Notes: generated by a model not told the origin, from the sequence alone. A DNA stretch of 41,622 nt from an uncultured Bacteroidales bacterium (GCA_945487035.1 CALYTI010000016.1:1-41622); one strand, 5' to 3'; counted from the first letter of the stretch, positions 1 to 10,489 are shown. Program-made: numbers and translations.

Positions 1-336
<336 letters not shown>

Positions 337-362
337 TTACTTTGAATTGATCAGATAGAAAT

Positions 363-3300
363 ATGCCTACTTTCAACAATAAGGAAACAAAAGTCAAGAG
401 CAATTTCCAGACTATCAGCATCTCTCTTGCTTCTCCGGAGGACATTACCGAAAGGTCCTGCGGAGAGGTCCTGAAACCGGAAACGGTCAACTACAGGACC
501 TACAAACCTGAGAGGGACGGTCTCTTCTGCGAGAAAATCTTCGGTCCTACCAAGGATTACGAGTGCTATTGCGGAAAGTACAAGAGAATCCGTTACCGCG
601 GCATCATCTGCGACAGGTGTAATGTCGAGGTTACTGAGAAGAAGGTGCGCCGCGAGCGTATGGGTCACATCACCCTTACCGTTCCGGTTGCCCACATCTG
701 GTATTTCAAGAGCGCTCCGAACAAGATCTCAGCTCTTCTCGGCATACCTGCAAAGAAGCTTGAGGCCGTGATTTATTACGAGAAATATATAGTAGTAAAT
801 CAGGGTGCAAGCAAGATTGCAAAGATGGAACTCCTTTCCGAGGACGAGTATCTCGACATTGTCAACAGCCTTCCGGGTAATGACAACCTTTCCGACAGCG
901 ATCCTGCCAAGTTCGTTGCAAAGATCGGTGCCGAGGGTATCTATGACCTGCTGAAGCAGATTGACGTCGATGTGCTTGCCAAGGAACTGCGCCAGAAAAT
1001 GGAGGTTGAGACCTCTCAGCAGCGCAGGGCTGAGCTCCTGAAGAGACTTCAGGTAGTGAAGTGGTTCCAGGAGTCCAACGGCAAAAACCGTCCTGAGTGG
1101 ATGATTATGAAGGTCCTTCCGGTGATTCCGCCGGATCTCCGCCCTCTCGTTCCGCTCGACGGCGGCCGTTTTGCGACTTCCGACCTTAACGACCTTTACA
1201 GGCGCGTCATCATCCGCAACAACCGACTCAAGAAACTCATCGAGATCAAGGCTCCTGAGGTGATTCTCCGCAACGAGAAGCGTATGCTCCAGGAGGCGGT
1301 CGACAGTCTCTTCGACAACTCCAAGAAGTCTGCGGCTGTCAAGAGCGACCAGAACAGGGCTCTCAAGTCCCTCTCCGATTCCCTCAAGGGTAAGCAGGGA
1401 CGCTTCCGCCAGAACCTCCTCGGTAAGCGTGTCGATTACTCTGCACGTTCAGTTATCGTCGTAGGACCTGAGCTCAATATGCACGAGTGCGGTCTTCCTA
1501 AGTATATGGCAGCAGAGCTTTACAAGCCGTTCATTATCCGCAAGCTCATCGAGCGCGGTATCGTGAAGACTGTGAAGTCCGCAAAGAAGATAGTTGACCG
1601 CAAGGATCCTGTCATCTGGGATATCCTTGAGAATGTGATGAAGGGCCATCCGGTGCTGCTCAACCGTGCACCTACCCTCCACCGTCTCGGTATCCAGGCA
1701 TTCCAGCCAAGGATGATTGAAGGAAAGGCCATCCAGCTCCACCCTCTTGCATGTACGGCATTCAACGCCGACTTCGACGGTGACCAGATGGCAGTCCACC
1801 TCCCGCTCGGCAACGCAGCCATTATGGAGGCCCAGCTTCTTATGCTCGGCTCACACAACATTCTCAATCCTGCCAACGGTGCGCCTATTACCGTGCCTTC
1901 ACAGGATATGGTACTCGGACTGTACTACATCACCAAGGTGCGTCCGGGTGCAAAGGGAGAGGGAATGTGCTTCTATGGCCCTGAGGATGTGATTATCGCA
2001 TACGATGCCAAGAAGATTGATATGCACGCCCTCATCAAGGTGCGTCTTCCTAAGGACAAGATGGACCCGAGCAAGGGTACTGAGCTTGTGGAGACCACCG
2101 CAGGCCGTATCATCGTGAACCAGTATGTTCCGGATGAGGTTCCGTATGTGAACGTTCTTCTCGGAAAGAAGCCTCTGCGTACCATCATTACCAATGTCAT
2201 CAAGAACACGGGTGTAACACGCACCGCCAAGTTCCTCGACGACATCAAGAACCTCGGATACTATCAGGCATTCCGCGCCGGTATTTCCTTCAACCTCGGT
2301 GATGTCATCATCCCTGAGGAGAAGAAGACCCTCATTGCTGATGCCTATGAGAAGATTGAGGAAATCAAGGGCAACTTCGCGATGGGATTCATCACGAACC
2401 AGGAGCGTTACAACAAGGTTGTGGACCTCTGGTCAGCCATTGACAACAACCTCACGGCCATCGTAGGAAAGCAGATTTCTGCCGACCAGCAGGGCTTCAA
2501 CCCTGTATTTATGATGCTCGACTCCGGAGCCCGCGGTTCAACCCAGCAGATCAAGCAGCTCTGCGGTATGCGCGGACTTATGGCCAAGCCTCAGAAGGCA
2601 GGCTCATCCGGTGCGGACATTATCGAGAACCCTATTATCTCCAACCTTAAGGAGGGAATGACGGTGCTCGAGTACTTCATCGGAACGCACGGTGCACGTA
2701 AGGGTCTTGCAGATACCGCCCTCAAGACGGCGGATGCAGGTTACCTGACAAGGCGTCTGGTTGACGTATCCCACGATGTGATTATCACGGAGGAGGACTG
2801 CGGCACCCTCAGAGGTCTTGTGGCTACTGCCATCAAGGACAAGGATAATGTTGTCGAGTCACTCGGAGAGCGTATTCTCGGACGTACCTCAGTACACGAT
2901 ATCTTCAATCCTCTTACCGGCGAGCTCATCATCCGTGCGGGTGAAGAGATCCGCGAGAAGGAGGCCGAGCTCATCGACCACCTCCCAATCGAGAGCGTGG
3001 AGATCCGCTCAGTGCTTACCTGCGAAAGCCGCAGGGGAGTCTGCGCGAAGTGCTACGGACGCAACCTGTCCACCAGCCGTATGGTCGAGAAGGGTGAGGT
3101 TGTCGGTGTGATTGCCGCACAGTCCATCGGTGAGCCTGGTACCCAGCTTACCCTTCGTACCTTCCACGTCGGTGGTACCGCTTCTTCAGCCGGTGCAGAT
3201 TCAAGCATCGATTCGAAGTATGACGGACGCCTTAAGTTCGAAGAACTCCGTACCATCGAGAGAGTATCCGATGACGGTACTTCCCAGACAGTGGTTGTCG

Positions 3301-4616
3301 GCCGTATGACCGAGCTCCGCATTGTCGATGAGAATACCGGAATGACCTTCTCACAGTATGATATCCCTTACGGATCAGTCCTCTATTTCAAGGATGGCGA
3401 TTCAGTACGCAAGGGTGACAGAATCTGCGAATGGGATGCTTACAATGCAACGACCATCGTTGAAGTTGCAGGTACCCTGAAGTTCGAAAACATGGCTGAG
3501 GGTGTTACCTACCGCAAGGACAGCAACGACGAGTTCTCGGCTTCTTCCGACAAGGTCATCATCGACTCCAAGGACAGGACCAAGAGCCCTGCAATCGATA
3601 TCGTAGGTGAAGACGGCACCATACTCAAGCAGTACAACCTCCCAGTAGGTGCGCACGTTATGGTTGAGGATGGAGCAGAGGTCAAGATTGGTGACGTTAT
3701 CATCAAGATTCCTCGCGCCTTCGGTAAGGCCAGCGATATCACCGGAGGTCTTCCTCGAGTTACCGAGCTCTTCGAGGCCCGTAACCCTAGTGCAAGTCCT
3801 TCAGTCCTCTCAGAGATTAACGGTCAGGTAATTATGGGAACCATCAAGCGTGGTAACCGCGAGATTATCATCAGGAACCGTTCAGGCCTTGAGAAACACT
3901 ATCTCGTGCCGCTCTCAAAGCAGATTCTCGTTCAGGAGGATGACTATGTGAAGGCCGGTACTCCGCTTTCAGACGGTGGTATATCTCCTTCCGACATTCT
4001 GGCAATACTCGGACCTGTCAAGGCTCAGGAGTATATCGTGAACGAAGTTCAGGCCGTTTACCGCCTCCAGGGTGTGAAGATTAACGACAAGCACTTCGAG
4101 ATTATCGTCCGCCAGATGATGCGCAAGGTGGAAATCACCAACCACGGTGATACCCAGTTCCTTGAGGAGGAGCTTGTGGACAAGATGGCATTTATGGATG
4201 CCAACGACGCTATCTTCGGAAAGTTTGTCGTTCTTGATCCGGGCGATTCCGAAAAGTATCAGGAGGGTCAGATTATCGGAGCACGCGAGCTTCACTCAGA
4301 AAACGAGTCTCTCGCACGCCAGGGTCTGAAGACCGTTAATGCCCGCGAGGCACGCCCTGCTACTGCACGTCTTGTGCTCCAGGGTATTACCCGCGCAGCA
4401 CTGCGTACCAACAGCTTCATCTCCGCAGCTTCCTTCCAGGAGACAACCAAGGTGCTCAGCGAAGCCGCTATCCGCGGTCGCGTAGATCACCTCGAAGGCC
4501 TCAAGGAGAACGTTATCTGCGGTCACCTGATTCCTGCCGGTACCGGTCTTAAGGACTACCAGGATATCGTTGTCGGCCGTAAGGACGAGGCAGTTGACGA
4601 GCTCAACGAGCTTTAA
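363..4616 (+). CDS. rpoC: DNA-directed RNA polymerase subunit beta'
   Basis: Complete beta' subunit of 1417 residues, the catalytic core of RNA polymerase. The first zinc site is visible as Cys68, Cys70, Cys83 and Cys86. The catalytic motif NADFDGDQ lies at residues 468-475, with Asp470, Asp472 and Asp474 as the magnesium ligands. The second zinc site appears near residue 890 as [11 protein letters not shown], followed by the bridge/trigger region motif [17 protein letters not shown]. Length fits bacteroidete RpoC (about 1400-1430). The ATG at 363 gives the expected start 26 bases after rpoB. The gene ends just before a strong intrinsic terminator at 4638-4669, so this closes the rpoBC operon. 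No insertions, frameshifts or missing active-site residues are seen. Confidence 0.99.
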   Translation: MPTFNNKETKVKSNFQTISISLASPEDITERSCGEVLKPETVNYRTYKPERDGLFCEKIFGPTKDYECYCGKYKRIRYRGIICDRCNVEVTEKKVRRERMGHITLTVPVAHIWYFKSAPNKISALLGIPAKKLEAVIYYEKYIVVNQGASKIAKMELLSEDEYLDIVNSLPGNDNLSDSDPAKFVAKIGAEGIYDLLKQIDVDVLAKELRQKMEVETSQQRRAELLKRLQVVKWFQESNGKNRPEWMIMKVLPVIPPDLRPLVPLDGGRFATSDLNDLYRRVIIRNNRLKKLIEIKAPEVILRNEKRMLQEAVDSLFDNSKKSAAVKSDQNRALKSLSDSLKGKQGRFRQNLLGKRVDYSARSVIVVGPELNMHECGLPKYMAAELYKPFIIRKLIERGIVKTVKSAKKIVDRKDPVIWDILENVMKGHPVLLNRAPTLHRLGIQAFQPRMIEGKAIQLHPLACTAFNADFDGDQMAVHLPLGNAAIMEAQLLMLGSHNILNPANGAPITVPSQDMVLGLYYITKVRPGAKGEGMCFYGPEDVIIAYDAKKIDMHALIKVRLPKDKMDPSKGTELVETTAGRIIVNQYVPDEVPYVNVLLGKKPLRTIITNVIKNTGVTRTAKFLDDIKNLGYYQAFRAGISFNLGDVIIPEEKKTLIADAYEKIEEIKGNFAMGFITNQERYNKVVDLWSAIDNNLTAIVGKQISADQQGFNPVFMMLDSGARGSTQQIKQLCGMRGLMAKPQKAGSSGADIIENPIISNLKEGMTVLEYFIGTHGARKGLADTALKTADAGYLTRRLVDVSHDVIITEEDCGTLRGLVATAIKDKDNVVESLGERILGRTSVHDIFNPLTGELIIRAGEEIREKEAELIDHLPIESVEIRSVLTCESRRGVCAKCYGRNLSTSRMVEKGEVVGVIAAQSIGEPGTQLTLRTFHVGGTASSAGADSSIDSKYDGRLKFEELRTIERVSDDGTSQTVVVGRMTELRIVDENTGMTFSQYDIPYGSVLYFKDGDSVRKGDRICEWDAYNATTIVEVAGTLKFENMAEGVTYRKDSNDEFSASSDKVIIDSKDRTKSPAIDIVGEDGTILKQYNLPVGAHVMVEDGAEVKIGDVIIKIPRAFGKASDITGGLPRVTELFEARNPSASPSVLSEINGQVIMGTIKRGNREIIIRNRSGLEKHYLVPLSKQILVQEDDYVKAGTPLSDGGISPSDILAILGPVKAQEYIVNEVQAVYRLQGVKINDKHFEIIVRQMMRKVEITNHGDTQFLEEELVDKMAFMDANDAIFGKFVVLDPGDSEKYQEGQIIGARELHSENESLARQGLKTVNAREARPATARLVLQGITRAALRTNSFISAASFQETTKVLSEAAIRGRVDHLEGLKENVICGHLIPAGTGLKDYQDIVVGRKDEAVDELNEL

Positions 4617-4637
4617 TCGAAGATTGGATATTCAACA

Positions 4638-4669
4638 AACAGGGTGACCGCATGGCCACCCTGTTTTTT
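4638..4669 (+). terminator. Intrinsic terminator after rpoC
   Basis: Inverted repeat AACAGGGTG / CACCCTGTT with an inner extension, ACC paired with GGC's partner bases around the loop GCAT, followed directly by six T residues. It lies 22 bases after the rpoC stop and ends the rpoBC transcript. On the other strand the hairpin is followed by only TTTG, so it may also weakly stop the convergent threonine aldolase transcript. Confidence 0.9.
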
Positions 4670-4691
4670 CTTTGAATGGTATTGCCGCTGT

Positions 4692-5723
4692 CTATACCAG
4701 TCCCTTCTCCAGAAGGAATATGTCTTCGAAGCGGGTGGCCCAGCTGGTCACGAAACGGCAGAGTTTGTGGGTGTCATCGACCGGCTCCCAGATTTCGAAG
4801 AGAATGCCGCGTGACTTGAGCCTCTCAATCATCTGACGGTCAAGCACAACGAAAATCTGGTTTGTAGGAGAATCGTTCCACAATTGTATGCCCGCCTTGA
4901 TAAAAATGCCTTTCATCGTGGTGGCCATTGCAATTGCGTGCTTTGATATCTCAAAATACAGATTGTCGGTAAACAGAGCCTCAAACTGAGCTCCTACCAG
5001 GCGGCTCTTTGCAAGCAGGGCACCGCGCTGCTTGGTCATAGTGAAGAAATGCTCCGGAGCATTGCCGCGAGGAAAAACCACAGCCTCACCGCACAGGGCA
5101 CCGACCTTGGTTCCTCCTATATAGAAACAGTCGCAATGGGATGCGAGGAAAGGAAGGGAAACATCATTGACAGCTGCGCTCAAGCCATAGCCAAGACGGG
5201 CTCCGTCTATGTACAGAAGCAGATTGTGCTCCCTGCAGATGCTGTAGATGGCCTCCAGCTCCTTTGCAGTATAGAGAGTACCGTACTCGGTCGGGAAAGT
5301 GATATATACCATACCCGGTATGACCATATGGCAGGCATTCGGGTCCTGTTCCATTTTGAGAATCTCAGCCTCCAGATTTTTCGGCACAATCTTGCCTTTG
5401 CGTCCAGGAATCTCCAGTACCTTATGTCCGGTAATCTCGATAGCACCTGCCTCGTGGACGGCGATATGACCGCTCGGAACTGAAATAACACCCTCGTATG
5501 GCCTGAGCAGCGCACTGATTACCGTCGAATTGGTCTGAGTACCTCCTACAAGGAAGAAAATATCGGCATCCGGACACTGGGTTGCTTCGCGGATAAGCCT
5601 TCTGGCATTTTCGCTGAAACGGTCTGAACCGTAACTGGAAGATTGCTCGTCATTGGTTTCGACGAGGTGTTTGAGCACTGACGGATGGGCTCCGTTGTTG
5701 TAGTCGCTTTCGAAAGAAACCAT
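4692..5723 (-). CDS. ltaE: Low-specificity L-threonine aldolase family, PLP-dependent
   Basis: PLP enzyme of the beta-eliminating lyase / threonine aldolase family, expected to cleave L-threonine or L-allo-threonine to glycine and acetaldehyde in the cytoplasm. The N-terminal MVSFESDYNNGAHPSVL matches the family start. The PLP-lysine motif IGGTKVGALCGE puts Lys206 at the cofactor, and YIDGARLGYGL supplies Asp173 and Arg176. I chose the ATG at 5723 (343 residues) over one 21 bases upstream because it forms a TAATG stop/start overlap with folD and gives the standard N-terminus. Coupling to folD makes sense, since glycine and folate one-carbon units are linked through serine hydroxymethyltransferase. 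Exact substrate preference cannot be read from the sequence; some family members act on other beta-hydroxy amino acids. Confidence 0.87.
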   Translation of the reverse strand: MVSFESDYNNGAHPSVLKHLVETNDEQSSSYGSDRFSENARRLIREATQCPDADIFFLVGGTQTNSTVISALLRPYEGVISVPSGHIAVHEAGAIEITGHKVLEIPGRKGKIVPKNLEAEILKMEQDPNACHMVIPGMVYITFPTEYGTLYTAKELEAIYSICREHNLLLYIDGARLGYGLSAAVNDVSLPFLASHCDCFYIGGTKVGALCGEAVVFPRGNAPEHFFTMTKQRGALLAKSRLVGAQFEALFTDNLYFEISKHAIAMATTMKGIFIKAGIQLWNDSPTNQIFVVLDRQMIERLKSRGILFEIWEPVDDTHKLCRFVTSWATRFEDIFLLEKGLV

Positions 5724-6586
5724 TACTGTCTGTTGATGAAACAATCGACGGTATTTTCCATAAGGGAACAGATGGTCATAGGACCTACGCCTCCGGGAAC
5801 CGGGGTAATCACTGACGCTATGTCTTTAACCCCCTCAAAATCCACATCTCCGTGGAGTTTGCCGTCCTGGCCGCGGTTGATACCCACATCTATGACAACC
5901 GCACCGGGTTTGACCATACCCTCGCGCACCGTCCCGGCCTCTCCGACCGCGACGACAAGAATGTCGGCTTCTTTGGTAATGCTTCCCAGGTCTTTGGTAT
6001 GGGAATGGCAGATGGTTACTGTAGCGTTTTCGTTCAGAAGGAGCTTGGCGACAGGAAGTCCGACGATATTGCTTCGTCCTACTACCACGGCGCGTTTGCC
6101 TTCAATCTCCACATCCGCTGCCTTCAGCAGGCGGATAATGCCGCGCGGGGTGCAAGGGACGCTGTATTTCGGATTATCCTCCGGCTCTGTGCGGCGACGC
6201 CACAGGGCCGCCACATTTTCCGGATGGAAACCGTCCACATCCTTCTCTCTCGCGATGGCATAGAGAGCCTTCATCTCGTCTATATGGTCAGGGAGCGGGA
6301 GCTGAACGAGAATGCCGTCGACACCTTCATCTTCGTTCAGCAGCCTTATCTGCTCCAGGAGGGACTCTTCAGAAGTGTCCTGAGGCAGATGTATTGTGGT
6401 ATTCTGTATTCCTATGAGATCACAGGCCTTCCCCTTGCTCCGCACATAGGTCGCGCTGGCAGGGTCATCGCCTACGAGGACAACTGCCAGATGCGGCACT
6501 CTTCCGTATTTTTCAGGAAAAGTGGCCACTTCCTTGGCAAGTTGTGCCTTAATATTGTCCGATAATTGTTTTCCGCTTAAAATCAC
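5723..6586 (-). CDS. folD: Bifunctional methylenetetrahydrofolate dehydrogenase / cyclohydrolase
   Basis: FolD interconverts 5,10-methylene-THF, methenyl-THF and 10-formyl-THF in one-carbon metabolism. The 287-residue protein has the full set of signatures: YVRSKGKAC with the catalytic lysine at residue 51, DGILVQLPLP in the active-site loop, the NADP-binding GRSNIVGLP, and the C-terminal PVPGGVGPMT. The frame is open further upstream, but the family begins exactly at ILSGKQLSDNIK, so the GTG at 6586 is the natural start. A -7-like box (TATCTTCG) ends 4 bases before this GTG, so sequence further upstream would be promoter rather than message. The downstream aldolase gene overlaps the stop codon by one base (TAATG). 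Confidence 0.95.
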   Translation of the reverse strand: MILSGKQLSDNIKAQLAKEVATFPEKYGRVPHLAVVLVGDDPASATYVRSKGKACDLIGIQNTTIHLPQDTSEESLLEQIRLLNEDEGVDGILVQLPLPDHIDEMKALYAIAREKDVDGFHPENVAALWRRRTEPEDNPKYSVPCTPRGIIRLLKAADVEIEGKRAVVVGRSNIVGLPVAKLLLNENATVTICHSHTKDLGSITKEADILVVAVGEAGTVREGMVKPGAVVIDVGINRGQDGKLHGDVDFEGVKDIASVITPVPGGVGPMTICSLMENTVDCFINRQ

Positions 6587-6590
6587 GACG

Positions 6591-6619
6591 CGAAGATAGC
6601 AATAAAATTCGTATCTTAG
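6591..6619. promoter_or_regulatory. Back-to-back divergent -7 boxes between folD and cysS
   Basis: On the minus strand TATCTTCG (6598-6591) faces folD; on the plus strand TATCTTAG (6612-6619) faces cysS. Each differs from the bacteroidete consensus TAnnTTTG at one position, and together they form an inverted repeat with a 13-base spacer. Neither has a clear -33 TTG at 18-20 bases. The minus box ends 4 bases before the folD GTG; the plus box lies 22 bases before the cysS ATG. Confidence 0.5.
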
Positions 6620-6641
6620 CAGTCTTAATACCATAGAATCA

Positions 6642-8162
6642 ATGAGAGTTCTCCGACTTACCAATACAATGACCCACCGGAAGGAGGTCTTCAAGCCCAT
6701 TAACCCCGGCCATGCCGGAATGTATGTGTGCGGTCCAACCGTTTATGGCGATGCCCATCTGGGCCACGCCCGTCCTGGTGTAACCTTCGATGTACTCAGC
6801 AAACTGCTCCGTCATCTGGGCTACAAGGTGCGCTATGTGCGCAACATCACCGATGTCGGCCATCTCGAGCATGATGCTGACGAGGGTGAGGACAAAATTG
6901 CAAAGAAAGCAAGGCTCGAACAGCTCGAACCTATGGAAGTGGTGCAGACCTACACGCTGCGCTACCACGAAGCTATGCGCCTGCTCAATGTGGCTCCGCC
7001 TTCAATCGAACCGCGTGCCAGCGGTCATATAGTAGAGCAGATTGAGGCGGTGAAGAAGATACTTGACTCAGGCTATGCCTACGAGAGCAACGGAAGCATA
7101 TATTTCGATGTGCGCAAATACAACGCCGACCATCACTACGGAGTGCTGAGCGGCCGCAGTCTGGATGACACTCTCGAAGGTACACGCGAACTCGACGGAC
7201 AGGCCGACAAACGCGCCCCATACGACTTTGCCCTTTGGAAAAAGGCTGAACCCGAGCATATTATGCACTGGCCGTCCCCGTGGAGTGAAGGCTTCCCGGG
7301 CTGGCACCTGGAGTGCTCCGTGATGGGCGAGAAATATCTCGGCAACGAGTTCGACATCCACGGTGGAGGGATGGACCTCATGTTCCCTCACCACGAATGC
7401 GAAATAGCCCAGAATGTGGCCTGCCGCGGTACTCAGGGCGTGCATTATTGGGTACACAACAATATGATTACCATCAACGGACAGAAGATGGGCAAGTCCC
7501 TGGGCAACTTCATCACACTTCCGCAGATGTTCTCCGGAACCCACCCGAAGCTCGACCAGGCCTACAGCCCTATGACCGTGCGTTTCTTCATACTTCAGGC
7601 GCATTACCGCGGCACTCTCGACTTCTCCAACGAAGCTCTCAAAGCCGCAGAGAAGGGCTTGGGACGCCTTATGCAGGCCGCACGCGACCTCTATGCCCTT
7701 GCAGGCACCAAGGCTCCGCAATACGCTTACGGAGATCCTCTGGAAGCAGTGGCTCCGGACAGCTGCCCTGCAACTTCCGCCGAGGTGAAGGCCGTGTTTG
7801 AAGGAGTATATGATGCGCTTTGCGATGATATGAATACTCCGGGCGCCATTTCCCAGCTCTTCGAAGCAGTAAGGCTCATCAACTCCGCAAAAGCCGGAAG
7901 CTTCAAACTCAGCAAGGGCGACCTCGACACTCTGGTGCAACTGTTTGACGACATAGTTTTCGGTGTTCTCGGCCTGAGGGACGAAGAGTCGGCCGGCGGC
8001 AACTCGAAGGTAATCGAGGGGCTTATGCAAATGGTGCTCGAAGAGAGGGCAAAGGCAAAAGCAGCCAAGGACTGGGCCACATCAGACCATATCAGGGATT
8101 CCCTGAACGAACTCGGAATCAAGGTTAAAGACACCAAGGACGGTGTAGAGTGGTCTCTGTAG
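6642..8162 (+). CDS. cysS: Cysteinyl-tRNA synthetase
   Basis: Class I aminoacyl-tRNA synthetase that charges tRNA-Cys. In the 506 residues the zinc ligand Cys30 sits in [19 protein letters not shown], which also holds the HIGH motif as HLGH (39-42). Further zinc ligands appear in GWHLECSVM and [11 protein letters not shown]. The KMSKS loop is KMGKS at residues 282-286. A C-terminal helical anticodon-binding region follows, ending in a [20 protein letters not shown] segment typical of CysS. It is slightly longer than the E. coli enzyme (about 460) and in the usual range for bacteroidetes. The ATG at 6642 fits the family N-terminus. The stop is one base from the next ATG (TAGGATG), so the exonuclease gene is very likely translated from the same mRNA. 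Confidence 0.97.
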   Translation: MRVLRLTNTMTHRKEVFKPINPGHAGMYVCGPTVYGDAHLGHARPGVTFDVLSKLLRHLGYKVRYVRNITDVGHLEHDADEGEDKIAKKARLEQLEPMEVVQTYTLRYHEAMRLLNVAPPSIEPRASGHIVEQIEAVKKILDSGYAYESNGSIYFDVRKYNADHHYGVLSGRSLDDTLEGTRELDGQADKRAPYDFALWKKAEPEHIMHWPSPWSEGFPGWHLECSVMGEKYLGNEFDIHGGGMDLMFPHHECEIAQNVACRGTQGVHYWVHNNMITINGQKMGKSLGNFITLPQMFSGTHPKLDQAYSPMTVRFFILQAHYRGTLDFSNEALKAAEKGLGRLMQAARDLYALAGTKAPQYAYGDPLEAVAPDSCPATSAEVKAVFEGVYDALCDDMNTPGAISQLFEAVRLINSAKAGSFKLSKGDLDTLVQLFDDIVFGVLGLRDEESAGGNSKVIEGLMQMVLEERAKAKAAKDWATSDHIRDSLNELGIKVKDTKDGVEWSL

Positions 8163-8163
8163 G

Positions 8164-8916
8164 ATGAAACTTGTCAGCTGGAACGTAAACGGCCTGAGAG
8201 CCGTTGTGGGCAAAGGATTTGCCGATATTTTTGAGAGTTTCGATGCGGACTGCGTATGTCTGCAGGAGACGAAGCTGAAAGCGGGACAGATAGACCTGGA
8301 GTTCCCCGGATACGAATCCTATTGGGACTATGCGGACAAACCGGGCTATGCCGGCACCGCCATCTATACCCGAAGGCATCCGCTTTCGGTGAGAACAGGG
8401 ATAGGCATTGACGAACACGACCACGAAGGCCGTGCCGTGACTCTTGAGTTCGGGGACTTCTTTCTTGTCAACGCCTATGTGCCGAATTCCCAGAACGAGC
8501 TCAAGAGGCTGGATTACCGTATGCGCTGGGAAGATGATTTCAGGGCATATCTCAAGACTCTCGAACAGACCAAGCCTGTGGTGGTTTGCGGAGATATGAA
8601 TGTTGCCCACGAGGAAATCGACCTCAAGAACCCCGCTGCCAATCATTTCAGCGCAGGATTCTCTGATGAGGAGAGAGGCAAGATGAGCGAGCTGCTCGCC
8701 TCCGGATTTATCGATACCTGGCGTTACCAGCATCCTCAGGAGGTGAAGTACTCGTGGTGGTCATACCGTATGGCGGCACGCCAAAGGAATGTGGGTTGGC
8801 GTATCGATTATTTCCTTGTAAGCGAATGTTTGAGGGACCGCATAGTTTCAACGGAAATTCACGACCAGATTCCCGGCTCCGATCACTGCCCGGTGGAATT
8901 GGTGCTGGCGGACTGA
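8164..8916 (+). CDS. xth: Exodeoxyribonuclease III / AP endonuclease
   Basis: Endonuclease/exonuclease/phosphatase-fold enzyme of base excision repair that cuts at abasic sites and degrades 3' ends. All family motifs are present in 250 residues: SWNVNGLRA (5-13), CLQETKL with the metal ligand Glu35, GYAGTAIYTR, VVCGDMNVAHEEIDL with the catalytic Asp/Asn pair, WSYRMAARQRNVGWRIDY, and the C-terminal GSDHCPVEL with Asp240 and His241. The WRIDYF segment is the ExoA/XthA hallmark. Length is typical (about 250-270). It starts two bases after the cysS stop, so it is the second gene of that operon, and ends 10 bases from the convergent aroE stop with no hairpin between. Confidence 0.96.
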   Translation: MKLVSWNVNGLRAVVGKGFADIFESFDADCVCLQETKLKAGQIDLEFPGYESYWDYADKPGYAGTAIYTRRHPLSVRTGIGIDEHDHEGRAVTLEFGDFFLVNAYVPNSQNELKRLDYRMRWEDDFRAYLKTLEQTKPVVVCGDMNVAHEEIDLKNPAANHFSAGFSDEERGKMSELLASGFIDTWRYQHPQEVKYSWWSYRMAARQRNVGWRIDYFLVSECLRDRIVSTEIHDQIPGSDHCPVELVLAD

Positions 8917-8926
8917 TTTCCCTTGA

Positions 8927-9604
8927 TCAAATCTTTACCTGCCCTATGGCGTCACGGTCCGGTGCTTCACCGGTCATAATTTCGTATCCCAGAACGGCTT
9001 GGGCGCGGAGCCACTCCCTTCCGCCGACATAATGACCGACCCCGACGAGGCTCTCGCATTGGGGGTCCCGGTAGTTCGCCTCTATCAGCGTATTGCAGAG
9101 TATGTTCTCCATACCCGGAGCTGCTTTGGGCAGGGTAAATATTACAAGGTCGGCGCACACTCCGTCAGTGAGCTCGGAGTGCCGCTTCACCGTTGTGCTG
9201 AGCCCGCAGTCGAGAGCAGCCCTGAAGGCAGCCTTGCCCGCGCCTCCGAAACCCACAACCACGGCAGTGCGTGCCTCCGGTGCGTGGATGCGTATCAGCT
9301 GCTTGACTGCAAGGTAATCGGAATTGTAGGCCTTGATGCCATCATCTGTCTTGACCAGAATATTGGCAGCCCCTATTGCCTCCACCTCCGGACTGCGCCA
9401 CGCTGCCGCCCGTGCGGCTTCCATCTTGTGCGGCGCGGTAACATTGACAGCGCGGTAATCTCCTTCTGTGAAGATGCGCCAGGCTGTAGCCCAATCCTGT
9501 TGCTCTATGAAGCCGTATCCGTATTTCCCGCCATATGCGGCCCCGAACAGCAGTGGACTGAGGGAACCGGTTGCCGGCCAGCCGATAAGTGCGAATTTAT
9601 CCAT
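8927..9604 (-). CDS. aroE: Shikimate dehydrogenase, short form
   Basis: Likely NADP-dependent reduction of 3-dehydroshikimate to shikimate in aromatic amino acid synthesis. The substrate site is intact: SLSP (Ser14, Ser16), NVTAPHK with the catalytic Lys60, and NSD (94-96) where NTD is usual, with the catalytic-pair aspartate Asp96. A GFGGAGKAA dinucleotide loop (118-126) is present. At 225 residues the protein is shorter than the usual 245-285: the segment after the glycine loop, where the NRT cofactor-phosphate motif normally lies, is compressed, and the VYNP-type motif is not recognisable. The C-terminal helix with its glutamine (WLRAQAVLGYEIMTG) is retained. Its ATG overlaps the end of the RNA methyltransferase gene by 8 bases. 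Shikimate kinase is encoded elsewhere in the window at 23094. Confidence 0.87.
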   Translation of the reverse strand: MDKFALIGWPATGSLSPLLFGAAYGGKYGYGFIEQQDWATAWRIFTEGDYRAVNVTAPHKMEAARAAAWRSPEVEAIGAANILVKTDDGIKAYNSDYLAVKQLIRIHAPEARTAVVVGFGGAGKAAFRAALDCGLSTTVKRHSELTDGVCADLVIFTLPKAAPGMENILCNTLIEANYRDPQCESLVGVGHYVGGREWLRAQAVLGYEIMTGEAPDRDAIGQVKI

Positions 9605-10400
9605 TTCTTTGTCTTACTGCTTCATACAATAGTATAGCTGCGCTGACCGATACATTGAGGGAATCGAGCAGGCCCAGCATAGGGATGCGGATGTGGGCGT
9701 CAGCGGCCTTGCGCCAAATCTCGGTCAGGCCCGTTGCTTCGGTGCCCATCACAATGGCTGTGGCCGGACGCATATCCGTATCATAATACAGCTCCGAATC
9801 CTGAAGCTGCGCCGTGAGTATCCGCACGCCGCGTGCTTTGAGGAAGTCAATGCATTCCTGCGAACTGCAGGCTACGCAAGGGACGCTGAAAATCGCACCG
9901 GTGGAGTTGCGTATAAGGTTGGGGTTCCATATGTCCGTAAGCGGGTCGCATACAATTACGGCGTCCGCCCCGGACGCGTCGGCACTGCGCAGCACCGCTC
10001 CGAGATTGCCCGGCTTTTCTACGCTTTCGAGCACCACATAGAGCGCATCCTCTTTTGCTGGCAGGTCCTCAAGTGTCAGGTTGCGGGTTTTCACTTCAGC
10101 AATCACTCCTTCGGTACCCTCCCGGTAGGCAACTTTGTTGTACACCTCAGGCGAGAGCTCGAAGCATCGGGACCTTGGCGGAAAACTCAGTGCGATTTCC
10201 GCACCCTGACCGGCTCCGAGAATGGATGGGCAATAAAAAAGCGAATCTATTTCGAATCCGGAGCTGATAAGTCTGGATATTTCCCTCCTTCCTTCCACAA
10301 CAAACAGACCCTCGCTGCGTCTGAGAGAGGATTTCTGCTGCAGTTGCAGAAGATGCTTGATTTTGGGATTATGCGGACTGGAAATATAATTATCTGTCAT
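9597..10400 (-). CDS. SpoU/TrmH-family RNA 2'-O-methyltransferase
   Basis: SPOUT methyltransferase that transfers a methyl group from SAM to a ribose 2'-OH in rRNA or tRNA. The N-terminal substrate-binding domain (about residues 1-100) starts SSPHNPKIKHLLQL and contains FVVEGRREISR. The knotted catalytic domain carries the three SpoU motifs: KPGNLGAVLRSADASG, IVMGTEATGL, and IPMLGLLDSLNVSVSAAI. The 267 residues match the RlmB/TsnR-like group common in bacteroidetes; the RNA target cannot be assigned. The ATG at 10400 lies 16 bases after a perfect -7 box (TATTTTTG, minus strand), so it opens the operon that includes aroE. Confidence 0.9.
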   Translation of the reverse strand: MTDNYISSPHNPKIKHLLQLQQKSSLRRSEGLFVVEGRREISRLISSGFEIDSLFYCPSILGAGQGAEIALSFPPRSRCFELSPEVYNKVAYREGTEGVIAEVKTRNLTLEDLPAKEDALYVVLESVEKPGNLGAVLRSADASGADAVIVCDPLTDIWNPNLIRNSTGAIFSVPCVACSSQECIDFLKARGVRILTAQLQDSELYYDTDMRPATAIVMGTEATGLTEIWRKAADAHIRIPMLGLLDSLNVSVSAAILLYEAVRQRNG

Positions 10401-10405
10401 AATGG

Positions 10406-10435
10406 TTGTTTTGTTGCAAAAATAGCCTATATTTG
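10406..10435. promoter_or_regulatory. Overlapping divergent promoters (RNA methyltransferase / TM2 gene)
   Basis: Plus strand: TTG (10406-10408), 19 bases, TATATTTG (10428-10435), a perfect bacteroidete promoter for the gene at 10490. Minus strand: TATTTTTG (10424-10417), a perfect -7 box for the gene starting at 10400, with no clear -33. The two -7 boxes form an inverted repeat separated by only 3 bases, so two polymerases could not bind at once. Confidence 0.75.
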
Positions 10436-10489
10436 TGGAAAGAGAAAACTATTTGCGACAAGTACTATTAACTCATAAATCAAATCAGT

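Noticed and set aside
337..362. Possible promoter TTACTTTG between rpoB and rpoC
   Set aside because: It does not fit TAnnTTTG spacing, has no -33 element, and rpoBC are normally co-transcribed.
6587..6700. Upstream ATG giving FolD 38 more residues
   Set aside because: The extension crosses both promoter boxes and the cysS start, and has no match to the FolD N-terminus.
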